This document shows positions 9,890-20,113 of a stretch of DNA of 64,000 nt, piece after piece (positions within the stretch are counted from its first letter, which is position 1; each line of letters opens with the position of its first letter). Source of the stretch: Nematopogon swammerdamellus (Eukaryota; Arthropoda; Insecta; Lepidoptera; Adelidae). The DNA lies in assembly GCA_946902875.1 (NCBI GenBank), contig OX336337.1:2852001-2916000 (forward strand). Reading direction: 5' to 3'. The notes under the pieces were generated by a model. That model saw nothing but the letters and a program-made list of their open reading frames with translations. It searched no databases and was not told the DNA's origin. The translations under genes and the position numbers were made by a program.

Positions 9890-10257
9890 GAACCAGGGAT
9901 TAGGCCAGTTTATGACTACCCAGGCAAAAATAAGAAAAAAAATCGTAGTCATTTGTTTTTTATGATATGAGCATTTTTTGAAAAACGTTGAAAATTTCTC
10001 GTAGGTACAACATTTTTAGGTACTACGACTACAAATTTGCAAATATAAGTGTTACGTTTTTTTTATTGGTAGCCTAAATAACTCTGCTATTGATCAGTAT
10101 CCCAAATAAAACCAGAATGCCTATAGTTTTACCAAAAAAATTGTTCAATTTAAAAAAAAATGGCTCAGATTTCTTTTTTCTTATTTTTCCCTGGCTAGTC
10201 ATAAACTGGCCTACTCCCTGGTTCCCGCTTGACGTTGAGTTTTGGGACACCCTGTAT
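9880..10257. repeat. Fold-back repeat with GTCCCAAAACTCAACG-type ends
   Basis: The left arm (about 9885-9945) has GGGAACCAGGGATTAGGCC, CAGTTTATGACTACCCAGG and AAAAATAAGAAAAAAA. The right arm (about 10168-10257) is its inverse, ending CTTGACGTTGAGTTTTGGGA. The same family forms the host of the hAT insertion at 55407-56365. Confidence 0.6.
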
Positions 10258-10353
10258 GCTAAGCCAAAATCCCTGTATACCTTCAAGGCTCTTTCCGCGG
10301 CTTCGTAATATATATTCGGTGGCTTCGTTTCGTATCTAAATGATGCCGCGGTA

Positions 10354-10697
10354 GTCAGCCTCGGTAGCTCAGTGGTGTGGTCGGTCGACTGTGTCGTTCG
10401 TCGTCATAAGCACACCTTGGCGCGGACAGAACTTGAATGGGTGAACGTTCGACAGGTGGAGGCTGACCGTGGTTCGGATTACACGTAAAACTGTTCACCT
10501 TCCCTTCTTACCTTACTAGGTGGCAGGGTTGGCACCACCGCACTGAATGAAAGGTCGATCGAAACGGTTCACTTCAGTGTAGCCGACACAATCATGGAAG
10601 CACTGACATGGCACCTAATGGCCATGGTGTTATGGCCTTACATCACGGATGTTGTTGGTAATATAGCCAACCGTGTAAATTTCCATAAAAAAAGAAA
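10354..10697 (+). mobile_element. SINE copy: 5S/tRNA-like head plus body B1
   Basis: The head has GTCAGCCTCGGTAGCTCAG (tRNA box A-like) and a diverged 5S-like block (GGACAGAACTTGAATGGG), then GTGGTTCGGATTACAC (box B-like). Body B1 follows from CCTTACTAGGTGG to the end GTAAATTTCCATAAAAAAA. Older and more diverged than copies at 30132 or 42625. Confidence 0.7.
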
Positions 10698-10699
10698 AT

Positions 10700-10822
10700 A
10701 TTTTTATTTTTATTGAACCGCGATATGTAGCGCCCAGCTACATAAGCGCTAGCTAAGGTGTCTAACAACACCCATGGACTTTCAATCAAAAGCGAGGTTT
10801 ACGAATGTCATGTCGGCCTGAC
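10700..10822 (-). repeat. 3'-terminal fragment of the Jockey-clade family, minus strand
   Basis: A T-rich start, then GCGATATGTAGCGCC, ACACCCATGGAC and GAATGTCATGTCGGCCTGAC, the reverse of the 3' end seen at 27960-28097. It abuts the poly(A) of the SINE before it. Confidence 0.5.
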
Positions 10823-11092
10823 ATGCCCCGCATTCTGTGTGTAGTCTCATCACAATACAACTTTGTCAAACTATTCAAATTCCGTATGCGCTCTGTCACG
10901 GCTAGTGAACTTTACGAACAAAATGCAATATGCCAATATTGTTATTCATCAGATGTGGTTCTCAGAAGAACTCCGTCGCTCCGTTCAAAAATAGAGTCTG
11001 TACTTCGCGCATACCACATTAGAAATCAACTCGTGCTTATAAAACACGGAGTCGAACCTAACTGGTTTATTCATAACATAACAAAGCGGCGC

Positions 11093-11180
11093 GGCGGGTG
11101 GCCGAGTGGTTTGAGCATCGGCTCCTCATGCGGGAGGTCCGAGGTTCGAATCCGGTCGGCGTGTACCAATGAGAATTTTT
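11093..11180 (+). mobile_element. tRNA-like SINE head
   Basis: GGGTGGCCGAGTGGTTTGAG gives a pol III box A and GAGGTTCGAATCCGG a box B, followed by GTCGGCGTGTACCA. The ends do not pair as an acceptor stem, so this is a SINE head rather than a tRNA gene. The same head on the minus strand at about 22915-23004 continues into SINE body B3. Confidence 0.65.
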
Positions 11181-11252
11181 ACCCAATGAGACCCAAGACC
11201 CAACCCAATATATAGTACTCTTAACAGTCAGTCAGTCAGTCTGTCCTCCAGA

Positions 11253-11533
11253 CCTCTCCCTCTCCCTCTCCCTCTCCCTCTCCCTCTCCCTCTCCCTCTC
11301 CCTCTCCCTCTCCCTCTCCCTCTCCCTCTCCCTCTCCCTCTCCCTCTCCCTCTCCCTCTCCCTCTCCCTCTCCCTCTCCCTCTCCCTCTCCCTCTCCCTC
11401 TCCCTCTCCCTCTCCCTCTCCCTCTCCCTCTCCCTCTCCCTCTCCCTCTCCCTCTCCCTCTCCCTCTCCCTCTCCCTCTCCCTCTCCCTCTCCCTCTCCC
11501 TCTCCCTCTCCCTCTCCCTCTCCCTCTCCCTCT
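11253..11533. repeat. (CCCTCT)n microsatellite, about 281 bp
   Basis: About 47 almost perfect copies of a hexamer, with purines on one strand and pyrimidines on the other, preceded by a short CAGT repeat at 11227-11241. The long Arg-Gly ORF on the minus strand is a by-product of the repeat. Such tracts can form H-DNA. Confidence 0.9.
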
Positions 11534-12553
11534 TCCCCTGGAATTAGAGAGGAAGTGATGCACTCTGACCACGAGCCAATGGTTTCAACTTTTAACTTGA
11601 TTTTCCATAGTGATGATATTCACAGTATTTAATAATATTCAGAGTTGATCAATGCACGGCGATGTAACTGGTGTCCCGCAATCGAAGGCTTACTTCATCC
11701 AACGAGTTAGCCTTGCCATCCAGCGGGGAAATGCCGCAAGTGTGCTAGGTACTTTTACCTTAGATTCATTTGATAACTATTTTAATATTCTGTAGTTTGA
11801 GTTTTCATTATGTTTAATAAATAAAAATAATATATACCTTTAATAAAATGCACGGCTTCGTGTTTTCCAAAAATTCAATATCATTAGGTTTATCTACAGG
11901 AATAATTTAAAACGTTCAAAATATGAATAGCATATTTAATAAATGAAGAAAAACTTCTGTCTACATAAACCTAAGTTCATACATTTTTACATAATAATAT
12001 ATAATTCACAAGTTGTCAGAATCACATGATAAATAAATATAATTAATGATGCAATATGAATGTAACTAGTTATGCGATAACGACATGTGGTGGTTTGTGT
12101 GTGACAGAAACCAGTAGTATTTGGGTATATACATAACTTCATACAATTTCATAGTAAAAATGTGTTCACTTTGTCATGAATTGCTGCATATGTCACAAAC
12201 CAGCACATGCGTGTCTAGGCAGTGGCAAAATTTTTGTAAATTAGACTATGTGTACATTGAAAAAATTTCCAGTGAAGTTTCTTGTCAGTTCTTCTTCGCT
12301 GTGATAATAATCGAACTGGCGGAATGTTACAATGTACATATGACAAATCTGAGCGCAGTGTACTGCCAATAGATGCTAAATAAACAATAAACAACAATAA
12401 ACAATAAAGAATACACTAAAATAAATTTATAAGATGTATGAGCTAAAATCGAAAAGGTTTTTGACATTGCCGTAAAATGTTTTGATACAAACTGTTATAA
12501 TGTTCTATTATAGTTTTTGCATAGCTTACACGTGCATTTGTTTTCCTTCATGC
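11534..12553. other. AT-rich stretch with a possible RTE-type 3' fragment
   Basis: Around 11690-11765 one frame reads [15 protein letters not shown], a phrase I associate with the C-terminal end of a lepidopteran RTE-like element; the rest of that element is not visible. Otherwise nothing is recognised. Confidence 0.35.
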
Positions 12554-13183
12554 TCAATGCCTATCCCAAAACGCATATGGTGACGACAAATATGGATAAA
12601 TGTTAGCTCCTCCGACACCTTCGATGTGCAGATCCGCCGCTACCCGCTCCACCTTGGCTCGGTCGACCGAGCTAGTTTTTGAATGAAGAATTATCCTCTG
12701 ATTCGAACACACCATCAAGACGAGAAACTCATCAGCACTCTTCAGTCTCATGGAGAATTGCACCACAGGTGCCGATGTTGTCATGTCATGATTATTCCTT
12801 TCGTAATGTATGATCCAGGCATTTGTGTCTCCAGTAGTATCCTTCACTATCAGTCCCATGACGAGTTCTATATTGGTCGCTGATCCGATTGTGTGTATCC
12901 TCATTAAGAGCTTTGACGTATCATTCGGATAGTCCTTCAAGATGTCGTGATATTCTTCAAGTTGCGCCGGAGTCAGCTCGCTTATGATAGATGTTTCCGT
13001 GGTGTTGACGGTTTTGGAATCGGACCATTCGTAGACGGTGGTCCAGTTGCCCAGAGCGAAGTGAGGATCGAAAGTGACTCCTCTGCCGAAGTCTTCGCAG
13101 GTAGTCCTGTGGTCGGTCGTAGGGTACGCCCGACATGACTGCAGCAGCAGCGCCGCGATACACCACCACATCGTGTCGGACAT
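12554..13183 (-). CDS. Secreted lipocalin-like protein, paralogue 2 (209 aa)
   Basis: Paralogue of the genes at 8723 and 60523. Signal peptide WWCIAALLLQSCRA at residues 6-19, then TTCEDFGRGVTFDPHFALG and NWTTVYEWSD with the GxW-type segment. C-terminal FLVLMVCSNQRIILHSK is followed by VDRAKVERVAADLHIEGVGG. Two cysteines in the mature chain; sequons NWT, NTT and NDT. The tail is longer than in the other two (SSPYAFWDRH). The start at 13183 is chosen over the in-frame 13234 because leader and signal peptide match the paralogues. Closer to gene 3 than to gene 1. Divergent in orientation from gene 1, with 3.2 kb between their 3' ends. Probably a secreted small-ligand carrier; the function is not shown by sequence. 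Confidence 0.6.
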   Translation of the reverse strand: MSDTMWWCIAALLLQSCRAYPTTDHRTTCEDFGRGVTFDPHFALGNWTTVYEWSDSKTVNTTETSIISELTPAQLEEYHDILKDYPNDTSKLLMRIHTIGSATNIELVMGLIVKDTTGDTNAWIIHYERNNHDMTTSAPVVQFSMRLKSADEFLVLMVCSNQRIILHSKTSSVDRAKVERVAADLHIEGVGGANIYPYLSSPYAFWDRH

Positions 13184-13237
13184 TTTGACTGAATGTTCTG
13201 CAATGCTTACGTATTCCTTATTATAAGTGTTCAAAGG

Positions 13238-13252
13238 TTATCAAAGGTGAAC
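13238..13252 (-). promoter_or_regulatory. Conserved upstream block with GATA-type site, gene 2
   Basis: On the minus strand TTCACCTTTGATAAC, 55 bp before the ATG at 13183 and identical to the block of gene 1. Downstream of it TTATAATAAGG could act as a TATA element. Confidence 0.5.
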
Positions 13253-13285
13253 TGTAGCTGATAACGTTGTTATTAGCTACAGTTC
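13249..13285. promoter_or_regulatory. 17-bp inverted repeat overlapping the gene 2 upstream block
   Basis: GAACTGTAGCTGATAAC is mirrored by GTTATTAGCTACAGTTC with a 3-base loop (16 of 17 pairs). It adds a second GATA-like core next to the conserved block. It is absent from the other two genes. Confidence 0.4.
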
Positions 13286-13962
13286 GAATGTTTTAGACTC
13301 CCGTCAAGAACTACTCTTTCCATTGAAGCAAACCGCATCAAACTCTGTTCAAATGGTTCGTATTGCCAAACTTATGTTACAACGCGTGATTTCGGGCCAA
13401 CGTAGACCCTCCGGCGCGCGATGGGTTAAGCAATAATGTTTAAATCCGGTCAACAATATAACAAGTATATATAATTTTTTTACATTATTTGTTATTCCTG
13501 TTCTAAAGTCTGCACTACCCTTGCTATTCTTCTTCACTTACTCTCACCACCTAAATGTTGACTGGCAGAAATAACTTATAGTGATAAGTCCGCGTTTACA
13601 CGCTATTGTTCTCTTGTTGCTTGTTTCTACGTCTTATCTAGTGTGTTCTGTATGTTTGTTAATGTTTTGGTGTGCAATAAATCCGAAATCCTGTATAGTA
13701 AGTAAATGTTTTGAACGGCTATTTCAGTAACAAGCCTGTTCCGCGTATGCGAAGATGTGTTAAATAATGTACGAGGCATCGCCTTACTTGCAGAAGTGAG
13801 AAGCAACTTGCTCCCGCTTTATATTTATTTAAAATCCCCGCGCCCGGTCGTGCAACGACCATTGAGCCCGGGGACCACATATCAGAGCGTCTCCCGTCTA
13901 CGCAGGTATATTACCCGTAAATTATTGTTGTATCGTTGTATTGTTTATTGATCATTCATAAG
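13286..13962. other. Intergenic stretch with a 3'-UTR-like repeat fragment
   Basis: About 13552-13690 (AATGTTGACTGGCAGAAAT, GATAAGTCCGCG, TGCAATAAA) resembles better copies at 14905-15045 and 30665-30845. Nothing else recognised. Confidence 0.4.
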
Positions 13963-14036
13963 GCAGATAGACTGCACTCGAACTTGTCACAATTTATTCT
14001 ATCCGGTTCGATTACACCCACGAAGAAGAACCGAAA
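13963..14036 (+). repeat. Fragment of the SINE body B4 5' module
   Basis: GACTGCACTCGAACTTG, CTATCCGGTTCGATTACAC and CACGAAGAAGAACCG match 36405-36460, which leads into body B4. Here only this module is present. Confidence 0.5.
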
Positions 14037-14124
14037 GGAAACTTCGCAGGGTATTTTTTTTATATACATATTATTACAAGTACTTTGGTGACTAGCCACA
14101 TAATAACACGGCTTACAGTCTATT

Positions 14125-14171
14125 AGCAGCTCTCAAGCTGTGTCTATCGAAAACACAGCTTGAGAGCTGCT
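14125..14171. other. Perfect 19-bp hairpin
   Basis: AGCAGCTCTCAAGCTGTGT, a 9-base loop (CTATCGAAA) and the exact reverse complement. Short for a pre-miRNA. Origin unknown. Confidence 0.5.
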
Positions 14172-14609
14172 TGATTTGATTTTTTTGATTTTGAAGAAAA
14201 AAAATACGTCCCGACCAGGATAAGAACCTTGGAATCCTTCTTGAGCCACCAGATTTTTTCGTCTAGTAGAATCGAAGTAGTAGTTATGACAGACGTACAG
14301 ACAGACACGAGAGTGATCCTATAAGGGTTCCGTTTTTTTTTTCCTCTTTTTTAGGTGCTGATCTCTAAAAATCCATCGCAACGCATCGCCGCCGTCTCCG
14401 CTGAGCACCGCGTTTAATTGGTCGACGCTGGGTTCGCCCCCTCCCCGCCTCTCCCTGCTTCATTTTGGCGCGCTTGGTTTCAATACTGCAAAGACGCTGT
14501 GTTGCGTCTTGAGGCTCAGGGGTTATTGTGGTTGTGGCAAGAAATGTGCTCAGTATCTAGACCAGAAGCGGGGCTATTCTCAATTACCAATTCATCGTTC
14601 AACTAGCAA

Positions 14610-14795
14610 GTCAGCCTCAGCAGCTCAGTGGTGCGGTCGGTCGACTGTTGTTAAGCACACCTGGGCCGTTCCGTTCAGTGTAGCCGACATGAAATGAAGG
14701 AAAGCACTGACGGGGCACCTAGTTCAACCGGTCTTATGGGCTGACATCATGATGTTGAAGTTGATGTAGCAAACTGCTTGTCAGTTTCGATAAAA
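14610..14795 (+). mobile_element. Internally deleted SINE copy (5S/tRNA-like head to B1 end)
   Basis: GTCAGCCTCAGCAGCTCAG and TTGTTAAGCACACC of the head join directly to TTCCGTTCAGTGTAGCCGAC and the rest of B1, ending TGTCAGTTTCGATAAAA. About 200 bp of the usual unit are missing. Confidence 0.65.
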
Positions 14796-14904
14796 CTATG
14801 TAAGTAGTGTATATTATAGTTTAGCATAGTTATTTTCCTTATATTATATTTTACATTTCCACACTCAAGTTTTTGCTACTACCTACTTATATCTCACAAC
14901 ATAC

Positions 14905-15045
14905 GACTCACAAACATTCAAAGGTTGACTGGGAGATATCCCTGTAAGGGATAAATCTGCCTTTGCCCCTCATGTAAATTACTTATCGTTTGTTTCTGTA
15001 AAATTGTTTTTTTGAGCAATAAAGTATTTATATCCATCTATATAT
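14905..15045 (+). repeat. 3'-end repeat with AATAAAG terminus
   Basis: AAAGGTTGACTGGGAGATA, GTAAGGGATAAATCTGCC and GAGCAATAAAG, then a TATC-like tail. Shared with 30665-30845 and, inverted, 56460-56525. Likely the 3' UTR of a non-LTR element. Confidence 0.5.
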
Positions 15046-15274
15046 CTCTCTCTCCCTATCTTGCTCCATATCCGCAAGTTAGAGTGAGCGATTTGTGGTT
15101 AGTAAGTCTCTCCGCCCTGTTGAACACAGCCTCACCAGATGTAATTGGGCCAAAGTTTTACAATAAATAAACCCCTACATTAAAAACGCTGAATCATTCA
15201 ACGGCTTTATTAACTGGAACTCTTTCTGCTGGAGAAGGCGTACTATTCGGTCGAGGAATTCCTTGACGAATGAG

Positions 15275-15457
15275 TATTTCTTTAATTCATTTTTTTTTAT
15301 TAGAAAAATGCAAAGCGAAAATCATTGGAAAAAATACATCCCGGTCAGATATTTTTTGCAATGATTTTCGCTTTGCATTTTTCTAATAAAAAAATATATA
15401 AAGCGAGTACGTGCCTAGTACTAACATATAAACATAGAATACTATTTCTTTAATTCA
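15275..15457 (-). mobile_element. Hairpin-forming insertion flanked by 15-bp direct repeats
   Basis: A 153-bp segment (15290-15442) lies between two exact copies of TATTTCTTTAATTCA (15275-15289 and 15443-15457). It begins with a T run, as a minus-strand poly(A) tail would. Its first 105 bp form a hairpin with a roughly 35-bp perfect stem (GCAAAGCGAAAATCATTG against its inverse, both arms flanked by TTATTAGAAAAAT) and a loop of about 30 bases. Tail and target duplication suggest retroposition of a hairpin RNA. Confidence 0.55.
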
Positions 15458-16330
15458 GTATTGACTGAACATGTATTTTTATTTTTATGATAAAACTTTA
15501 AATTGTTATTGTAAATTATTATTGAAAATATGTAAAATTAATAATATGTATGTTATGATTTGTGCGCAACAATAATGTATAAATGACCTATATAGAAGCT
15601 ATTTCAATACATATTCATTTGGAGGATTTTTTTTTACTGTAACATTATGTTTTTTAGGTTTAATTTATATTATTTTAGTTTTATGTATTTAGAAATTAAA
15701 ATTAAGTATCGGTGTATTGATTATTTACTATATAGAAGTGTATCCAATTTTCAAAATTAATGACAGCCTTAATTAATTAATTATTTAAATATTTTATTTG
15801 TGTGTGTGTTTAAACAACAGCTATTGCAATTTTATTTTCAGTATCAATAAAAGAAAATACATATTCATTATATTCTATTATATTCTAAGCGAAGGGAGAT
15901 ATTGTCAGCTATTAAGTAGCTCTGGTAACAGCCAGCTGAACTTCAAGCGCTGCAGCGGCCGACCACGGCGCTAACTCTGGACGACTGGAGCGCTGAGTGA
16001 CGCGACGTGCTTCCGAGGTAGAGGCAAAGTGGCGGATGATCACCTATTCAGCGGCTAATCTGGGCTGTAAGCAGGGTTGCCATGTGTCCACATTCACCGT
16101 GGACGGTCCATGATTTCGATGTTCTGTCCACGGCAATTTAAGCAACATGGACTAATGAGTGTCCTTACATGTCCTATGAGTGTCCTATAGTGTCCTTGTT
16201 TTATTTTTATTTTGGCGCACACTCAAGCGATTGTTCAAATTATTCAAAGCAGTTGCAGTTCATTTGAAATAAATAAAAAAAAATTTAATAGTATGTCTAT
16301 CTATAAATTATATAAGTATCCCCTATTTTC
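15458..16330. other. AT-rich stretch, then a GC-richer patch
   Basis: No gene seen. 15890-16020 is GC-richer. Around 16085-16200 a short word like GTGTCC recurs about six times, possibly a decayed MITE. Confidence 0.35.
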
Positions 16331-16672
16331 GTACACCGTGAAATTTTTTTTTACCGAACTGTTTAGTAAAGTCTTTATTTACTCAAATTTGGTACGTACA
16401 AAATAAAGTTACCTAAACCGGTTTAGTTGCGGCAACTAACCACAATTTAGTAAAACCCTTTTTGTAACCAACTACCGAAGTAATAGCTACTGTTTACAAA
16501 ATTAATTGTTGCTCTTTAACAAACAGTTAAGTAGGAAGCAACCAAACTGATTTACTAAACTCGGTTTAGTTGTGGTAACTGCTAGTTTTGTAATCACCAC
16601 AGCAACTAAACTGTTTTGTAACATTTTACACAAAATTTTGTTACTAACTGACTAACCCTTTTTTTCAGTGTA
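16331..16672. repeat. Probable MITE with GTACAC(T/C)G-AAAA ends
   Basis: Left end CGTACACCGTGAAATTTTTT; right end CCTTTTTTTCAGTGTAC inverted. The interior repeatedly uses ACTAAAC/GTTTAGT words (for example AAACCGGTTTAGTTG, AACTCGGTTTAGTTG). No ORF. Confidence 0.5.
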
Positions 16673-18029
16673 CTACCCCGTATTGGTGAGAAAAGGATCC
16701 TCCAAAAAATCTAAGGTATTTTTCGAAGATATCAAACCCGAAAAATCAAGGTAGACCCGATGGTGAAAAATGCCCAACTTATTTATCTGGGCCACCTGAC
16801 ACCCCTGATTGTGAGACTTTTGGGAATGAAAATCTATATAGTGAGTGACTATATCTGATACGGGCAAAGGAAATCACTGTCATGTTTTTTTTTTTTTTAT
16901 AATATTTATTTATTTTATTTACATATGTTGCCCGCGGCTTCGCTCGAGTGAAATTCGTATTTATAAAGAATATGTAAGTGTAGAACACGGATAATCAAAC
17001 GGTCGTCGTCTCTACGGCTGACGTGCCCAGCCCACTGCCACTTGAGCTTAGCCACCCGGTGTCTTAGCCAATTATATAAATATCACATGGAAACAGCAAG
17101 ATATGGGTGTACGTCTCAGCTTAATACTACGAGAGCAAAGAGTTAGTATTACGTTATTACGAGAGCGGGCGAGCCTTATGCACTTAGCCGCAGTACTGAT
17201 TTACAGACATACCTCTCTTTTACATTATAAATGATACTAGCTGTGCGGCTCCGCTCGCGGTAAAGTCAGCTTAATAGAAGAAATTATGTCTCTGTACAGC
17301 TTTTGCCGTAGACGAAAAATATTTTTTATGATCGAAGGTTTTTGCCCACTGCGGCAATTTCGTATGGCTTTAGTTTTTTAGGTTCCGTATCCGGTACCGG
17401 ACCCTATTACTAAGCCCACGCCGTCTGTTTGTTCCGGCTATGCTAAGATGTAGCTCTCATACAAACCGAATCGTTCCGCGCGCCGAAATAAAGGTACGGT
17501 GGTAGCGGGCTTACTTACTTTCTCTATACGAATTTCGCGCGAGCGAAGCCGCCGGCAAAAGCTAATCTTATAATATGAAAGGAAGGCGCATTCACACCGC
17601 GCCTCCGACCCGCTCCGTAACATCGGTAATGACGCGAGAGTGCATGCATAATTTAGTCCACCCGGGGTGAATGTTTTGTTCTGTAATTACTTGTTAATCT
17701 CGCCGAAGCTGCCCGGAATAACAGCATTACGCTCCCGAAACCTAATCGTCCGCTATTAATATTAAAACAATTTTACGGCCCGGGATTCTGGGTGGGACGC
17801 ACCGTGCTTACGATACTAAAGTCTATTTTGTTACGTCTACTCGTATTTTTACCCGACTACGGCGAAGCCAAAAGGCAGGGTTATGATTTTATCAGTCTAT
17901 GTATGTATGTATGTATGTATTGGGGGTTTTACGTATGTTCTAACGTAACGGCTTTTTTTATGGAATTATTTTTTTTATTTCCACCTACTACCTATTACGG
18001 CTCAAAATATACAGCCACTAATATCAGGT
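16673..18029. other. Mixed repeat debris
   Basis: Holds fragments of the kind GCCCGCGGCTTCGCTCG (about 16930 and, as TACTAGCTGTGCGGC, 17231; inverted near 17530), a minus-strand TTAGGTTCCGTATCC fragment with CCCTATTACTAAGCC at 17373-17440, the segment shared with 85-128 (17442-17484), and an ATGT run at about 17900. No gene. Confidence 0.45.
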
Positions 18030-18516
18030 TTTGTACCGTGTGGGGTCGGTACTTAAAAAGAATAGCCCCACTGCATCTCTCCCCGTCGCATGTCGTAAGA
18101 GTCGACTAAGGGATAAGAAAATTCGTCAGCCTCGGTAGCTCAGTGGCGCGGTTGGTTAGTCAACTGTTATTAAGCAACGCTGAGCGCGGTCAGTGTTTGG
18201 ATGGGTGACCGCTCGACCGTTGGAGGCTGACCGTGGTTCGGATTCCACGTTAAACTGTAGGTCCCTTCCCATCTTACCTTACTAGGTGGTAGGGTTTATC
18301 CCGGCCGGGTTGGTACCACCGCACTGAACGAAACGTCGGTCGAAACGGCTATGTAAATAGTTCGTGTTTTCCGTCCAGTTTAGTGTAGCCGACATGAGAT
18401 GAAGGGAAGCACTGACATGGCACCTAGTTCACCCTGTGTTATGGGCTGACATCACGGATGTTGTAGGTGATGTAGCCAACCGTGTAAGGTTCCATAAAAA
18501 TAAAAAAAAATAAAAA
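18030..18516 (+). mobile_element. Composite SINE: head H2 + 5S/tRNA-like head H1 + body B1
   Basis: Starts TTTGTACCGTGTGGGGTCGG (H2), then at 18125 GTCAGCCTCGGTAGCTCAG (H1) with TTAAGCAACGCTGAGCGC and TTTGGATGGGTGACCGC, then body B1 to an A-rich tail. A 7-bp duplication ATCAGGT lies exactly outside both ends (18023-18029 and 18517-18523), so both heads arrived in one insertion. The same double-headed arrangement is found inverted at 58795-59277. Confidence 0.75.
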
Positions 18517-18524
18517 ATCAGGTA

Positions 18525-18590
18525 GAACAGACGGACAGACGTCGTAGGATTAGTATAAAGGGTTCCGAACATAACCTTAAAAATATAGGT
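18525..18590 (+). repeat. 3' end of a GGTTCCGTA-type repeat
   Basis: AGACGGACAGACGTCGTAGG, TTAGTATAAAGGGTTCCG and CCTTAAAAA, immediately behind the composite SINE. Confidence 0.5.
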
Positions 18591-18752
18591 ATTTTTTAAA
18601 GTATGAAAATATGGCGCTGGCGCCCCACGGCCGCCATTTTGAATTTTTGATATGATACCCTATGTCACCCGGAGAATAATAAGGAATCGATTGACACCCT
18701 TTTGACACCACATTCATCAATATCGGATGAGTAGTTTAGGCGCCAGTAATTC

Positions 18753-19153
18753 GTACCGTGTGGGGACGGTACTTTAAAAGAATAGCCCCACTGCATCTCT
18801 CCCCGTGTATGTCGTAAAAGGCGACTAAGGGATATGATTCCCTTGTTATATTACTAGGTGGAAGGGTGTAACCCGCCCGGGTTGATAAAATGAATCAACT
18901 GAATGAAACTTCGGTAGAAACTTAATCTGACCAATGGGAAAAAAATCCCGTTTTCCCAGACTAGTCTGACCATCAATCTGACCACTGGGAAAAACCGATG
19001 TAAATAGTTCGTGTTTTCCGTCCAGTTCAGTGTAGCCGACATGAAATCAAGGGAGGCACCGACATTTTACCTAGTTCAGCAGGTGTCACGGATCACATCA
19101 CGGATGTTGTAGGTGAAGCAGTCAACTGTGCCATAAAATATCCATAAAATAAA
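18753..19153 (+). mobile_element. SINE copy: head H2 + body B1, with an internal insertion
   Basis: Begins GTACCGTGTGGGGACGG and ends in AT-rich tail after GTGCCATAAAATATCC. Inside B1 at about 18920-18995 an unrelated segment containing two CTGACCA(A/C)TGGGAAAA words replaces part of the normal sequence. Confidence 0.65.
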
Positions 19154-19340
19154 GTCACTCAGTATTTGGGCCGTGTCAAGGTAATTTTGTTATCTGGTTT
19201 CTGGGCGGTCAATTAAATGTAGGCGTGTAAGCTGAGTCGAGCTGAGTACGTTTGGATTGGATTTGAGGATTGCTGCAACGAATGGACAAAATTACAATAT
19301 ATTCACCTCATTGCCTATTACTAACAAGGTTTCACACACA

Positions 19341-19645
19341 GTCCGCATCGGTAGAGCTCAGTTCGTGATCACAAGCAAACCTGGGCGCGGTCAGAACTTA
19401 GATGGGTGACTGGAGTGGTTGGAGTCTCTTCCCTTGCCCCTTACTAGGTGATAGGCTCAGATTGTGGCCGACTGGGTTGATACCACCGTACTGGATGTAT
19501 GATTGCATAGCAGCCTCGGCAGCGGCTGCAATCTCTTCTAGTCCAGAAATCCAGAGGGAAGTCTTCGGTATGACATCTACCTTCTCGGATGTGATATTGG
19601 CTGGTCGCAGCATGTTCTTTGGCTCCTCTGACTAAGCCACCCATA
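19341..19645 (+). mobile_element. SINE copy: 5S/tRNA-like head H1 + body B3
   Basis: Diverged H1 (GTCCGCATCGGTAGAGCTC, GCGGTCAGAACTTAGATGGG) joined to body B3 (CCCCTTACTAGGTGATAGGC, ACCACCGTACTGGATG, GATATTGGCTGGTCGCAGC). B3 is elsewhere preceded by a tRNA head (22676-23004), so this copy documents head exchange. Confidence 0.65.
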
Positions 19646-20113
19646 CTAACACTTTGACAGCCGATCACGCCCTTGAGGCGTGACGCTCAGTTTTCTCCCG
19701 TGCGCCGATCACGTCACCAGGGCGTGACCGCAATTCCTAGATTTTATTTAAAAAACACGACCCACTGGCGTGATCGGCGTTCATTGCATTGTGTAGCTAC
19801 ATTCTTTGGCTACATACCATAGGCCATTCATTTACTTAGGTTGAGAGGCAGGGGTAAGGGGAGGTGGGGACCGGAGCGTCGAAGACTCAGATGTGTAGAA
19901 TTTTGACTTTGTACTGAATAAGTTATTTTGATTGTTTTTTTTTTCAGAGGCTGTATCGAACACGTAATTTCTTAGTAAAATATATATGTAAGAGTTGTTT
20001 TTGCAGAAACAGCCATTTTTGTAAAAAACATTTTAATAAAAAAAATTCAAAAACATTTTGTTTTATTTTTTACTATAACAAAACATGAGTTATTCTACCA
20101 TATACAAAAAGAA
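19646..20113. other. Stretch with short inverted repeats
   Basis: GCCGATCACGCC near 19661 is mirrored by GGCGTGATCGGC near 19756, with two more GATCACG words between. A small palindromic repeat; nothing else seen. Confidence 0.4.

Noticed and set aside
11093..11180. tRNA gene
   Set aside because: Box A and box B are present but the ends do not pair as an acceptor stem; the same head leads into a SINE body at 22676-23004.
10805..11215. 136-codon plus-strand ORF
   Set aside because: It starts in a retrotransposon 3' fragment and runs through a tRNA-like SINE head; no family resemblance.
11228..11572. 114-residue Arg-Gly protein on the minus strand
   Set aside because: It is the direct translation of a (CCCTCT)n microsatellite and has no non-repeat coding portion.
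14125..14171. microRNA precursor
   Set aside because: A perfect 19-bp stem with a 9-base loop is too short, and no flanking pairing is seen.
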